Below, piece after piece: positions 1-9,166 of a DNA stretch of 20,000 bases (within the stretch, counting starts at the first letter, position 1; each line of letters begins with the position of its first letter). The notes under the pieces are model-generated. The model had not been told where the DNA came from. It did no database searches and was given only the letters and a program-made list of their open reading frames with translations. A program made the translations under genes and the position numbers. The stretch comes from Cryptomeria japonica (lineage: Eukaryota > Streptophyta > Pinopsida > Cupressales > Cupressaceae), in contig NW_026729169.1 in assembly GCF_030272615.1 (NCBI RefSeq), forward strand, positions 40,001 to 60,000, in the 5' to 3' direction.

Positions 1-835
1 GGAAATCGATCAGCCCTCACAATGGCCCAAGGCCAGAGATCGGACTGCTACGATTTACCCCAACAATCATCGTGCCACTCTTCGCAGAGAGGTGATAGAC
101 GCCAACGAGCCCGCGCATAGCAATCGAGGTGTAAAAAGGGCGTTGAAGGCAGGAAGCCTGGACGAAAGAGGCTACGAGGTCACCTCGAAGCGGTCTAAGA
201 ATCGGGCGCACTTGGGGCGACTACCAGTGCCAACCCCTTATCCCGCGGTGCGTCCGACACACAGAAATTTCCAAGGCGGCCAAGGAGCCTCCCCGCATAG
301 CAATCGGGGTGTGAGGTTACGGATGCAGCATTGATAGCAATCGAGGTGGGAGGCGAAGGATGCAGAAGTGAGAGCCGAGGGATGTAGCAGAGATAGCAAT
401 CGGGGTGTGTGATGCAGAAGAGATAGCAATCGAGGTGTGCGGTGGGAAGGGCCCAGCAGCCAGAATGCATGAAGCGACGGATGAAGCAGTGATGACAACC
501 GGGCTGTGAGGAGAGGAGGGATGCAGCCAAGAAAGCAATCAGGGCTCGAGGCAAGGGATGCATCAAGGATAGCAATCATGTTGTGAGGCGAGATTCCAAA
601 GGCTAAACGTGAGAGGCTGCAGGGTCGACTCAGAGAGGTCTATGCATGTGAGAGGCTGAAAGCAAGGTCAACTCGGAGCGGTCTATGCATCGGGCGCGCT
701 TGGGGCGACTACCAGTGCCAACCCCTTATCCCGCGACGCGTCCGACAAAGAGAACGTTCCAAGGCGGCAGAGGAGGTTACCAGCCGAAGGATGCAGTAGC
801 AATAACAGGTATAGTTCCGCGGCGGCCGAGAAGAC
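1..835. repeat. Degenerate left edge of the 188-bp satellite array
   Basis: This stretch holds two or three badly eroded copies of the satellite that becomes regular further right. The anchor 'cttggggcgactaccagtg' appears near 206 and 696, compared with a strict 188-bp spacing later. The distances between anchors here (490 and 246 bp) reflect insertion of short repeats and divergence. The first 90 bases show no clear match to the repeat. A short direct duplication ending in 'ggtctatgcat' occupies about 609-647 and 649-691. No gene is visible. In the inferred 35S direction (right to left) this is the part of the array nearest 18S, where sequence homogenisation appears weakest. Confidence 0.75.
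325..585. repeat. Degenerate minisatellite of 'atagcaatcgaggtg' words
   Basis: The word 'gatagcaatcg(a/g)gg' recurs at about 331, 393, 421 and, more weakly, 567. The intervening purine-rich segments look like 'gatgcagaag'. The same word occurs once in every 188-bp unit ('catagcaatcggggtgcgag'), so this looks like local amplification of one piece of the satellite within an old copy. Spacing is irregular (about 28-150 bp). The overlapping reading frames here follow from the repeat and do not indicate a protein. Confidence 0.6.
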
Positions 836-3800
836 TCACCGCATAGGAATCGGGATGCGAGGCGAGGGATGCGGCGGGAAGGCCCCGACGGCTAAACGGA
901 AGAGGCTGCAGGGCCGCCTCGGAATGGTCCAAGCATCGGACGCGATTGGGACGACTACCAGTGCCAACCCCTTATCCCGCGATGCGTCCGATACACAGAT
1001 AGTTCCAAGGCGGCCGAGGAGCCTCACCGCATATCAATCGGGGTGCGAGGCGAGGGATGGGGCGGGAAGGCCCCAACGGCTAGACGGAAGAGGCTTCAGG
1101 GCCACCTCGGAATGCTCCAAGCATCGGACGCGCTTGGGGCGACTACCAGTGCCAACCCCTTATCCCGCGATGCGTCCGATACACAGATGGTTCCAAGGCG
1201 GCCGAGGAGCCTCACCGCATAGCAATCGGGGGTGCGAGGCGAGGGATGGGGCGGGAAGGCCCCAACGGCTAGACGGAAGAGGCTTCAGGGCCGCCTCGGA
1301 ATGGTCCAAGCATCGGACGCGCTTGGGGCGACTACCAGTGACAACCCCTCATCCCGCGATGCGTCCGATACGAAGATGGTTCCAAGGCGGCCGAGGAGCC
1401 TCACCGCATAGCAATCGGGGTGCGAGGTGGGGGATGCGGCGAGATGGCCCCAACGGCTAGACAGAAGAGGCCACAGGGCCGCGTCGGAATAGTCCAAGCA
1501 TCGGACGCGCTTGGGGCGACTACCAGTGACAACCCCTTATCCCGCGATGCGTCCGATACGAAGATAGTTCCAAGGCGGCCGAGGAGCCTCACCGCATAGC
1601 AATCCGGGTGCGAGGTGGGGGATGCGGCGAGATGGCCCCAACGGCTAGACGGAAGAGGCTGCAGGGCCGCCTCGGAATAGTCCAAGCATCGGACGCGCTT
1701 GGGGCGACTACCAGTGACAACCCCTTATCCCGCGATGCTTCCGATACGAAGACAGTTCCAAGGCGGCCGAGGAGCCTCACCGCATAGCAATGGGGGTGCG
1801 AGGTGAGGGATGCGGCGAGATGGCCCCAACGGCTAGACGGAAGAGGCCACAGGGCCGCCTCGGAATAGTCCAAGCATCGGACGCGCTTGGGGCGACTACC
1901 AGTGACAACCCCTTATCCCGCGATGCATCCGATACGAAGATAGTTCCCAGGCGGCCGAGGAGCCTCACCGCATAGCAATCGGGGTGCGAGGCGAGGGATG
2001 CGGCGAGATGGCCCCAAAGGGTAGACGGAAGAGGCTGCGGGGCCGCCTCGGAATAGTCCAAGCATCGAACGCGCTTGGGGCGACTACCACTGCCAACCCC
2101 TTATCCCGCGATGCGTCCGATACACAGATAGTTCCGAGGCGGCCGAGGAGCTGGGGGATGCGGCGAGATGGCCCCAACGGCTAGACGGAAGAGGCTGCAG
2201 GGCCGCCTCGGAATAGTCCAAGCATCGGACGCGCTTGGGGCGACTACCAGTGACAACCCCTTATCCCGCGATGCGTCCGATACACAGATAGTTCCGAGGC
2301 GGCCAAGGAGCCTCACCGCATAGCAATCGTGGTGCGAGGTGGGGGATGCAGCGAGATGGCCCCAACGGCTAGACGGAAGAGGCTGCAGGGCCGCCTCGGA
2401 ATGGTCCAAGCATCGGACGCGCTTGGGGCGACTACCACTGCCAACCCCTTATCCCGCGATGCGTCCGATACACAGATAGTTCCAAGGCGGCCGAGGAGCC
2501 TCACCGAATAGCAATCGGGGTGCGAGGCGAGGGATGCGGCGAGAAAGCCCCAACGGCTAGAGGGAAGAGGCTTCAGGTCCGCCTCGGAATGGTCCAAGCA
2601 TCGGACGCGCTTGGGGCGACTACCAGTGACAACCCCTTATCCCGCGACGCGTCCGATACACAGATAGTTCCAAGGCGGCCGAGGAGCCTCACCGCATAGC
2701 AATCGGGGTGCGAGGCGAGGGATGCGGCGAGAAGGACCCAACGGCTAGACGGAAGAGGCTTCAGGTCCGCCTCGGAATGGTCCAAGCATCGGACGCGCTT
2801 GGGGCGACTACCAGTGACAACCCCTTATCCCGCGACGCGTCCGATACACAGATAGTTCCAAGGCGGCCGAGGAGCCTCACCGCATAGCAATCGGGGTGCG
2901 AGGCGAGGGATGCGGCGAGAAGGACCCAACGGCTAGACGGAAGAGGCTTCAGGTCCGCCTCGGAATGGTCCAAGCATCGGACGCGCTTGGGGCGACTACC
3001 AGTGACAACCCCTTATCCCGCGACGCGTCCGATACACAGATAGTTCCAAGGCGGCCGAGGAGCCTCACCGCATAGCAATCGGGGTGCGAGGCGAGGGATG
3101 CGGCGAGAAGGACCCAACGGCTAGACGGAAGAGGCTTCAGGGCCGCCTCGGAATGGTCCAAGCATCGGACGCGCTTGGGGCGACTACCAGTGACAACCCC
3201 TTATCCCGCGATGCGTCCGATACACAGATAGTTCCAAGGCGGCCGAGGAGCCTCACCGCATAGCAATCGGGGTGCGAGGCGAGGGATGCGGCGAGAAGGA
3301 CCCAACGGCTAGACGGAAGAGGCTTCAGGGCCGCCTCGGAATGGTCCAAGCATCGGACGCGCTTGGGGCGACTACCAGTGACAACCCCTTATCCCGCGAC
3401 GCGTCCGATACACAGATAGTTCCAAGGCGGCCGAGGAGCCTCACCGCATAGCAATCGGGGTGCGAGGCGAGGGATGCGGCAAGAAGGACCCAACGGCTAG
3501 ACGGAAGAGGCTTCAGGGCCGCCTCGGAATGGTCCAAGCATCGGACGCGCTTGGGGCGACTACCAGTGACAACCCCTTATCCCGCGACGCGTCCGATACA
3601 CAGATAGTTCCAAGGCGGCCGAGGAGCCTCACCGCATAGCAATCGGGGTGCGAGGCGAGGGATGCGGCGAGAAGGACCCAACGGCTAGACGGAAGAGGCT
3701 TCAGGTCCGCCTCGGAATGGTCCAAGCATCGGACGCGCTTGGGGCGACTACCAGTGACAACCCCTTATCCCGCGACGCGTCCGATACACAGATAGTTCCA

Positions 3801-5527
3801 AGGCGGCCGAGGAGCCTCACCGCATAGCAATCGGGGTGCGAGGCGAGGGATGCGGCGAGAAGGACCCAACGGCTAGACGGAAGAGGCTTCAGGGCCGCCT
3901 CGGAATGGTCCAAGCATCGGACGCGCTTGGGGCGACTACCAGTGACAACCCCTTATCCCGCGACGCGTCCGATACACAGATAGTTCCAAGGCGGCCGGGG
4001 AGCCTCACCGCATAGCAATCGGGGTGCGAGGCGAGGGATGCGGCGAGAAGGACCCAACGGCTAGACGGAAGAGGCTTCAGGGCCGCCTCGGAATGGTCCA
4101 AGCATCGGACGCGCTTGGGGCGACTACCAGTGACAACCCCTTATCCCGCGATGCGTCCGATACACAGATAGTTCCAAGGCGGCCGAGGAGCCTCACCGCA
4201 TAGCAATCGGGGTGCGAGGCGAGGGATGCGGCGAGAAGGACCCAACGGCTAGACGGAAGAGGCTTCAGGGCCGCCTCGGAATGGTCCAAGCATCGGACGC
4301 GCTTGGGGCGACTACCAGTGACAACCCCTTATCCCGCGACGCGTCCGATACACAGATAGTTCCAAGGCGGCCGAGGAGCCGCACCGCATAGCAATCGGGG
4401 TGCGAGGCGAGGGATGCGGCGAGAAGGACCCAACGGCTAGACGGAAGAGGCTTCAGGGCCGCCTCGGAATGGTCCAAGCATCGGACGCGCTTGGGGCGAC
4501 TACCAGTGACAACCCCTTATCCCGCGACGCGTCCGATACACAGATAGTTCCAAGGCGGCCGAGGAGCCTCACCGCATAGCAATCGGGGTGCGAGGCGAGG
4601 GATGCGGCGAGAAGGACCCAACGGCTAGACGGAAGAGGCTTCAGGGCCGCCTCGGAATGGTCCAAGCATCGGACGCGCTTGGGGCGACTACCAGTGACAA
4701 CCCCTTATCCCGCGACGCGTCCGATACACAGATAGTTCCAAGGCGGCCGAGGAGCCTCACCGCATAGCAATCGGGGTGCGAGGCGAGGGATGCGGCGAGA
4801 AGGACCCAACGGCTAGACGGAAGAGGCTTCAGGGCCGCCTGGGAATGGTCCATGCATCGCACGCGCTTGGGGCGACTACCAGTGACAACCCCTTATCCCG
4901 CGACGCGTCCGATACACAGATAGTTCCAAGGCGGCCGAGGAGCCTCACCGCATAGCAATCGGGGTGCGAGGCGAGGGATGCGGCGAGAAGGACCCAACGG
5001 CTAGACGGAAGAGGCTTCAGGGCCGCCTCGGAATGGTCCAAGCATCGGACGCGCTTGGGGCGACTACCAGTGACAACCCCTTATCCCGCGACGCGTCCGA
5101 TACACAGATAGTTCCAAGGCGGCCGAGGAGCCTCACCGCATAGCAATCGGGGTGCGAGTCGAGGGATGCGGCGAGAAGGACCCAACGGCTAGACGGAAGA
5201 GGCTTCAGGGCCGCCTCGGAATGGTCCAAGCATCGGACGCGCTTGGGGCGACTACCAGTGACAACCCCTTATCCCGCGATGCGTCTGATACACAGATAGT
5301 TCCAAGGCGGCCGAGGAGCCTCACCGCATAGCAATCGGGGTGCGAGGCAAGGGATGCGGCGAGAAGGACCCAACGGCTAGACGGAAGAGGCTTCAGGGCC
5401 GCCTCGGAATGGTCCAAGCATCGGACGCGCTTGGGGCGACTACCGTTGCCAACCCCTTATCCCGCGATGCGTCTGATACACAGATAGTTCCGAGGCGGCC
5501 GAGGAGCCTCACCGCATAGCAATCGGG
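836..5527 (-). repeat. 188-bp tandem satellite, about 25 copies (putative 35S 5' ETS repeats)
   Basis: The anchor 'gcgcttggggcgactacc' recurs at 942 (variant), 1130, 1319, 1507, 1695, 1883, 2071, 2231, 2419 and then every 188 bp to 5427. One step is 189 bp (an extra G near 1230) and one is 160 bp (a 28-bp deletion near 2151). Copies from about 2520 to 5420 are almost identical. Those left of 2500 are progressively more diverged. Variation is mostly C/T at CpG sites, such as 'gacgcg' versus 'gatgcg'. Each unit carries a 70-codon open frame on the - strand. Since 188 is not a multiple of three, the frame does not run through the array, so it is not a protein repeat. The unit resembles the ETS-like modules at 5528-6700 (shared 'cgactacc', 'gcatagcaatc' words), which suggests derivation from them. 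The strand given is the inferred Pol I direction. Confidence 0.9.
2146..2160. other. 28-bp deletion scar in one 188-bp satellite copy
   Basis: One unit reads 'gaggagctgggggatg', where neighbours read 'gaggagc' followed by a further 28 bases and then 'tgggggatg'. The missing segment is the one containing 'catagcaatcggggtgcg'. The result is a 160-bp unit between anchors 2071 and 2231. It marks an individual copy that has not been overwritten by homogenisation and could serve as an array landmark. Confidence 0.85.
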
Positions 5528-5888
5528 TTGCGAGGCAGATTATTGGGAAGGGAACCCCCTGGGATGCGGCTCAAGCAGTGCCCAAAGGGACTGGAATGCG
5601 GAATCACATCGAGAGACCCAAATGCTATACGAGGGCTCAAATCGAATTATCGATTTGGCCACGACATGGACGCATCGGAACGACTACCTTTGCCGAACCA
5701 CTCGCAATTGCATCCATACCGAAACCAATAGACATTTCCGTTAGAGCCCTCGCATAGCATTCGGGAATCTCGCATGCCCCTCTAAATCGACCAATGCTGG
5801 CGCTCAACGAAAATCCGAGCGCTACCACCGTTCGAGCGCCAGCATTGGTCGAGTTAGAGGGGCACGGGGGAGAATGCTCCAGTCAACA
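5528..5888 (-). other. Transition and ETS-like segment downstream of the leftmost Pol I promoter
   Basis: The 188-bp array ends near 5527 and gives way to non-tandem sequence that still carries satellite words ('cggaacgactacctttgcc' near 5677, 'ctcgcatagcattcggg' near 5747). It ends against the promoter block at 5889-5920. Read on the - strand this would be the first ~360 nt of transcript if initiation occurs there. A long inverted repeat lies at 5776-5863. The 67- and 63-codon frames here show no recognisable protein features. Confidence 0.55.
5776..5863 (-). other. Long stem-loop (30-bp arms) next to promoter 1
   Basis: Arms 5776-5805 and 5834-5863 are reverse complements at 29 of 30 positions. 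The loop is 28 nt. The arm cores are TCGACCAATGCTGGCGCTC on the left and its complement on the right. The structure starts about 25-30 bp downstream, in the - direction, of the TATATAGGGG block. In a leftward Pol I transcript it would form a strong hairpin near the 5' end. In DNA it could extrude as a cruciform. Related, weaker hairpins lie at 6262-6352 and 6703-6792. Possible roles such as processing signal, pausing or insulation are not shown by the sequence. Confidence 0.85.
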
Positions 5889-5920
5889 CCTCCCCTATAT
5901 AAGTTATTTGTCCGATTCTC
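5889..5920 (-). promoter_or_regulatory. Pol I promoter block 1 (leftmost; candidate 35S gene promoter)
   Basis: On the - strand this reads AGAATCGGACAAATAACT (approximate upstream part), then TATATAGGGGAGG. Known plant Pol I start sites carry TATATA(A/G)GGGG with the start at or next to the first G run, so initiation would fall near 5895-5896. It is the block nearest the 188-bp array and the inferred 18S side, so it is the best candidate for the gene promoter as opposed to a spacer promoter. On the + strand the same bases resemble a Pol II TATA box (TATATAAG). The repeat context and the adjoining GGGGAGG favour Pol I. Confidence 0.65.
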
Positions 5921-6378
5921 GCACAACCGTAGTCTGCCTCGTCGAATCAAACAACGGTCCCAGATTCTGACTTCCGTTCCGTAGAGACCCAAAAGCTAGA
6001 TGGAGGCTCGCAAGAAAGAGAGTCGGCGCATAGCAATCGGGTTTCTCGAACGTTTAGGGACCGAGCTCACTTGCGGATAGGGCAAAATCCGCCAAGCAAC
6101 CCAAAAGCTAGACGGGGGCTCGAATCGAATCGCCTAGGCGGCCACAACAACGACGTGTTGGATCGACTACCAGTGCCAAACCATTCAGCAAGACTAGTCT
6201 GTGTCGAGGCCGGATAGAGATTCTCAGAGAGCGCCCGTATAGCATTTAGGAGACCTGCCGCGTCCCTCACACTCGACAAATGGTGGTGCACGTTTATAAA
6301 TCCGAGCGATCCCAACCCTTTCAAGCACCAACATCGGTCGAGATAGAGGGGCACGGAGGGGGCTGCGTGAGACAACAC
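5921..6378 (-). repeat. Promoter/ETS module 2 (unit of about 490 bp)
   Basis: This is the second copy of the promoter plus downstream module, lying between promoter blocks 1 and 2. It includes 'gatcgactaccagtgccaaaccattc' at about 6161, cognate with 5683 and 6605, and 'cgcccgtatagcatttagg' near 6231, cognate with the satellite's 'gcatagcaatc'. A near-duplicate word 'cccaaaagctaga...ggctcg' appears at about 5989 and 6100. Three such modules (spacings 490, 441 and 545 bp) are diverged from each other, unlike the tidy 157/311-bp repeats to the right. Confidence 0.6.
6262..6352 (-). other. Diverged stem-loop beside promoter 2
   Basis: Arms 6262-6291 and 6323-6352 pair at about 21 of 30 positions by eye. 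The inner stem is TGGTG(C) with GCACCA, and the outer TCGAC pairs with GTCGA. It occupies the same place relative to its promoter as the 5776-5863 hairpin. Compared with that one, the inner GGCGC/GCGCC pair has become GGTGC/GCACC, so both arms changed and pairing was kept. Confidence 0.65.
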
Positions 6379-6410
6379 AGTCCCCTATATAAGTTATTTG
6401 TCCGATTCTC
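6379..6410 (-). promoter_or_regulatory. Pol I promoter block 2
   Basis: The - strand core is TATATAGGGGACTG, so the usual GGGGAGG is altered to GGGGACT after the fourth G. The upstream GAATCGGACAAATAACT part is conserved. The altered initiator suggests a weakened or decayed spacer promoter. Confidence 0.55.
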
Positions 6411-6819
6411 ACACATCCGAAGAATGGTCATCAAATCGGACAACAGCCCAAACTTCCGACTTCCGTCCCAGAAAGCCCAAGAGCTATCTAAAACGTTCAT
6501 GGCCGGAACTCGATCGCGGCTATACCAGTCCGCCAAGCAACCCAAAAGCTAGACTGGAGCTCTAGTCGAATCACCTCTGTGGCCATTGCAAGGACGTGTT
6601 GGAGCGACTACCATTGCCGAACCATTCCGCAGGTCGAGTCCATACCAAGGCCGCATAGAGATTCACGATGAGCTCCTGCATAGCAATCAGGAGACTTGCC
6701 GTGTCCATCACAATCGATAAATCCTGGTGCAAGATTTTTGCATCCGAGCGCTCCAACCAGTCGAGCACCAGCATCAATCGACATAAACGGGCACGGGGGG
6801 AGGATGCTCGAGAACACTA
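6411..6819 (-). repeat. Promoter/ETS module 3 (unit of about 441 bp)
   Basis: This third diverged module contains 'ggagcgactaccattgccg' near 6601, 'tgcatagcaatcaggag' near 6677 and the third stem-loop. The phrase 'gcaacccaaaagctagac' at about 6536 repeats 6096-6113. It shares all its landmark words with modules 1 and 2 but differs at many positions, consistent with older duplications. Confidence 0.6.
6703..6792 (-). other. Diverged stem-loop beside promoter 3
   Basis: Arms 6703-6732 and 6763-6792 pair at roughly 20 of 30 positions. The best stems are CTGGTGC with GCACCAG and ATCGAT with ATCGAC-type partners. Compared with the hairpin at promoter 1, two base pairs changed on both sides: GGCGC/GCGCC to GGTGC/GCACC, and TCGAC/GTCGA to TCGAT/ATCGA. 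Confidence 0.65.
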
Positions 6820-6851
6820 CCTCCCCTATATAAGTTATTTGTCCGATTCTC
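6820..6851 (-). promoter_or_regulatory. Pol I promoter block 3
   Basis: The - strand core TATATAGGGGAGG and the upstream GAATCGGACAAATAACT are intact. The purine-rich run at 6791-6804 (a G6 tract followed by AGG) can pair with the CCTCCCC of this block. Confidence 0.62.
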
Positions 6852-6967
6852 AAGCAGCCGAAGTCTGGTCATCGAATCGGGTCAAAGACCACAACTTCCG
6901 ACTTTACCCACAATGCAAGTCATCGAATCGAACATCGGCCCCCGAGTCGGACTCCATGCGTATGTCA
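6852..6967. other. Spacer between promoter 3 and the 50/56-bp repeat
   Basis: This short unique segment repeats the words 'catcgaatcgg' (6870) and 'aacttccgactt' (6891), which also occur in the flanking repeats. I see no gene or site in it beyond these shared words. Confidence 0.5.
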
Positions 6968-7289
6968 GGTCATCGGACCCAAATTCCGCCTTCCTGCGCA
7001 TGGCGGGCCATCAATATCAACTCGGTCATCGGACCCAAACTCCGCCTTTCTGCGCATGGCACGCCTTCAAATCGGTCATCGGACCCAAATTCCGCCTTCC
7101 TGTGCATGGCGGGCCATCAACATCAACTCGGTCATCGGACCCAAATTCCGCCTTTCTGCGCATGGCACGCCATCAACTCGGTCATCGGACCCAAATTCCG
7201 CCTTCCTGCGCATGGCAGGTCATCGGACACAAATTCAGACCTCGCCAATATGCCTACGTATCGAATCGGTCATCGGACCCAACTTCCGA
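6968..7289. repeat. Alternating 50/56-bp tandem repeat
   Basis: The unit 'ggtcatcggacccaaattcc' starts at 6968, 7024, 7074, 7130, 7180, 7218 and 7268, giving spacings 56, 50, 56, 50, 38, 50. The first four form two 106-bp dimers. The long form carries 'gggccatcaa(t/c)atcaactc' and the short form 'acgcc(a/t)tcaa..tc'. The last units grade into 'ccgacctcgccaatatgcc' and then into the 311-bp promoter repeat, which keeps one or two copies of the same word in every unit. Open frames across it on the + strand are repeat artefacts. Confidence 0.85.
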
Positions 7290-7364
7290 CTTCATCCATA
7301 CTGTAGGGTCTTTGAGGTTGGCGCGGTGCGCTCAACCCGGGGAGTCGACCCATCGAAGCATACA

Positions 7365-7396
7365 CCTCCCCTATATAAGCTATTTGTCCGATTCCC
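7365..7396 (-). promoter_or_regulatory. Pol I promoter block 4
   Basis: The core is TATATAGGGGAGG. From this copy rightward the base after TATATAAG on the + strand is C (gctattt), against T in blocks 1-3. The upstream end reads GGGAATCGG, not GAGAATCGG. Confidence 0.6.
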
Positions 7397-7675
7397 ACAC
7401 CTGTGTAGTTTGCACCTCTGACCAGGACATCGACCCCAACTTCCGAACTCGACTGCAACGACGGCACCAGCGCCTTGGTGCGCACCTTGCGACGCACAGT
7501 CCCAACATTCGCCTTCCTGCACATGGCAGGTCATCGGACCCAAATTCCGACCTCGCGAGTATGCCTACATATCGAATCGGTCATCGGACACAACTTCCGA
7601 CTTCATCCATACCGTAGGGTCTTTGAGGTTGGCGCGGTGCGCTCAACCCGGGGAGTCGACCCAACGAAGCATACA

Positions 7676-7707
7676 CCTCCCCTATATAAGCTATTTGTCC
7701 GATTCCC
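7676..7707 (-). promoter_or_regulatory. Pol I promoter block 5
   Basis: This matches block 4 and lies 311 bp from it. GGGGAG at 7653-7658 can pair with CTCCCC of this block. Confidence 0.6.
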
Positions 7708-7986
7708 ACACCTGTGTAGTTTGCACCTCCGATCAGGACATCGACCCCAACTTCCGAACTCGCCTGCAACGACCGAACCAGCGCCTTGGTGCGCACCTTG
7801 CAACGCACAGTGCCAACATTCGCCTTCCTGCACATGGCAGGTCATCGGACCCAAATTCCGACCTCGCGAGTATGCCTACATATCGAATCGGTCATCGGAC
7901 CCAACTTCCGACTTCATCCATACCGTAGGGTCTTTGAGGTTGGCGCGGTGCGCTCAACCCGGGGAGTCGACCCAACGAAGCATACA

Positions 7987-8018
7987 CCTCCCCTATATAA
8001 GCTATTTGTCCGATTCCC
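7987..8018 (-). promoter_or_regulatory. Pol I promoter block 6
   Basis: It lies 311 bp from block 5 and has the same core and flanks. The unit to its right carries 'ctaaaaagaccgcacc' in place of 'ctgcaacgaccgaacc'. Confidence 0.6.
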
Positions 8019-8297
8019 ACACCTGTGTAGCTTGCACCTCCGATCAGGACATCGACCCCAACTTCCGAACTCGACTAAAAAGACCGCACCAGCACCTTGG
8101 TGTGCACCTTGCAACGCACAGTGCCAACATTCGCCTTCCTGCACATGGCAGGTCATCGGACCCAAATTCCGACCTCATGAGCATACCTACTAATCGAATC
8201 GGTCATCGGACCCAACTTCCGACTTCATCCATACCGTAGGGTCTTTGAGGTTGGCGCGGTGCGCTCAACCTGGGGAGTCGACCCATCGAAGCATACA

Positions 8298-8329
8298 CCT
8301 CCCCTATATAAGCTATTTGTCCGATTCCG
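8298..8329 (-). promoter_or_regulatory. Pol I promoter block 7
   Basis: This is the last of the 311-spaced blocks. The + strand flank is 'gattccgac' where the others have 'gattcccac'. It directly precedes the 38/52-bp array, which separates it from block 8 by 869 bp. Confidence 0.6.
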
Positions 8330-8423
8330 ACACCTGTGTAGTTTGCACCTCCGCTCAGGACATCGACCCCAACTTCCGAACTCGCCTGCAACGACCGAAC
8401 CAGCGCCTTGGTGCGCACCAAAA

Positions 8424-9038
8424 GTGCGCACTTTTGGAGGGCACTTTTGTGCGCTCCAAAGGTGCGCACTTTTGGAGGGCACTTTTGTGCGCTCCAAAGG
8501 TGCGCACTTTTGGAGGGCACTTTTTGGAGGGCACTTTTGTGCGCTCCAAAGGTGCGCACTTTTGGAGGGCACTTTTTGGAGGGCACTTTTCTGCGCTCCA
8601 AAGGTGCGCACTTTTGGAGGGCACTTTTTGGAGGGCACTTTTCTGCGCTCCAAAGGTGCGCACTTTTGGAGGGCACTTTTTGGAGGGCACTTTTCTGCGC
8701 TCCAAAGGTGCGCACTTTTGGAGGGCACTTTTTGGAGGGCACTTTTCTGCGCTCCAAAGGTGCGCACTTTTGGAGGGCACTTTTGTGCACTCCAAAGGTG
8801 CACACTTTTGGAGGGCACTTTTTGGAGGGCACTTTTCTGCACTCCAAAGGTGCGCACTTTTGGAGGGCACTTTTTGGAGGGCACTTTTGTGCGCTCCAAA
8901 GGTGCGCACTTTTGGAGGGCACTTTTTGGAGGGCACTTTTGTGCGCTCCAAAGGTGCGCACTTTTGGAGGGCACTTTTGTGCACTCCAAAGGTGCGCACT
9001 TTTGGAGGGCACTTTTCCTGCGCTCCAAAGGTGCACAC
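8424..9038. repeat. 38/52-bp quasi-palindromic tandem array
   Basis: The unit start 'gtgcgcacttttggagggca' (C-to-A variant in one copy) falls at 8424, 8462, 8500, 8552, 8604, 8656, 8708, 8760, 8798, 8850, 8902, 8954 and 8992, and a decayed start lies at 9031. Steps are 38 or 52 bp. The 14-bp difference is an extra 'tttttggagggcac'. Each unit contains a 34-nt near-palindrome centred on GTGC/GCAC, about 15 of 17 pairs. The first is a perfect 20-mer, CCAAAAGTGCGCACTTTTGG, at 8418-8437. The array has no stops in several frames on both strands, so it yields long frames of up to about 320 codons with leucine/alanine-type repeats. These are compositional and I do not call a protein. Confidence 0.92.
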
Positions 9039-9166
9039 CTAGGTGAGCACCTTCGACCACACCTTGTAGCACACCAAACTCTGACTTTCGACTTCATCCG
9101 CAATGCAGGGTCTTTGAGGTTGGCGCAATGCGCACAACCAGGGGAGTCGACCCATCAAACCCAACA

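Larger units (their letters stand above)
7290..8423 (-). repeat. 311-bp promoter repeats
   Basis: Promoter blocks at 7372, 7683, 7994 and 8305 (TATA start) are spaced exactly 311 bp. Each unit holds 'gggtctttgaggttggcgcg', a GTCGAC word, the promoter block, a 'gcgccttggtgcgcaccttg' segment, and 'catcggacccaaattcc' words from the neighbouring 50/56-bp repeat. The three complete units are nearly identical. The fourth is interrupted after 'ccttggtgcgcacc' at about 8420, where the 38/52-bp array begins. 311 is close to twice the 157-bp unit found at 9174-10022, and the two share their promoter halves. Confidence 0.88.

Noticed and set aside
1-835. 18S rRNA 5' end at the left edge
   Set aside because: No conserved 18S start sequence is seen on the - strand in this part. 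The gene, if linked, must lie further left.
2313-5417. Series of 70-codon frames repeated every 188 bp on the - strand
   Set aside because: 188 is not a multiple of three, so each frame restarts in every satellite copy and substitutions do not favour synonymous sites. This is satellite DNA.
8424-9038. CRISPR-like array of short repeats
   Set aside because: There are no unique spacers between repeats, the units are contiguous tandem copies, and the 5S genes and Pol I-type promoters show a plant nuclear context.
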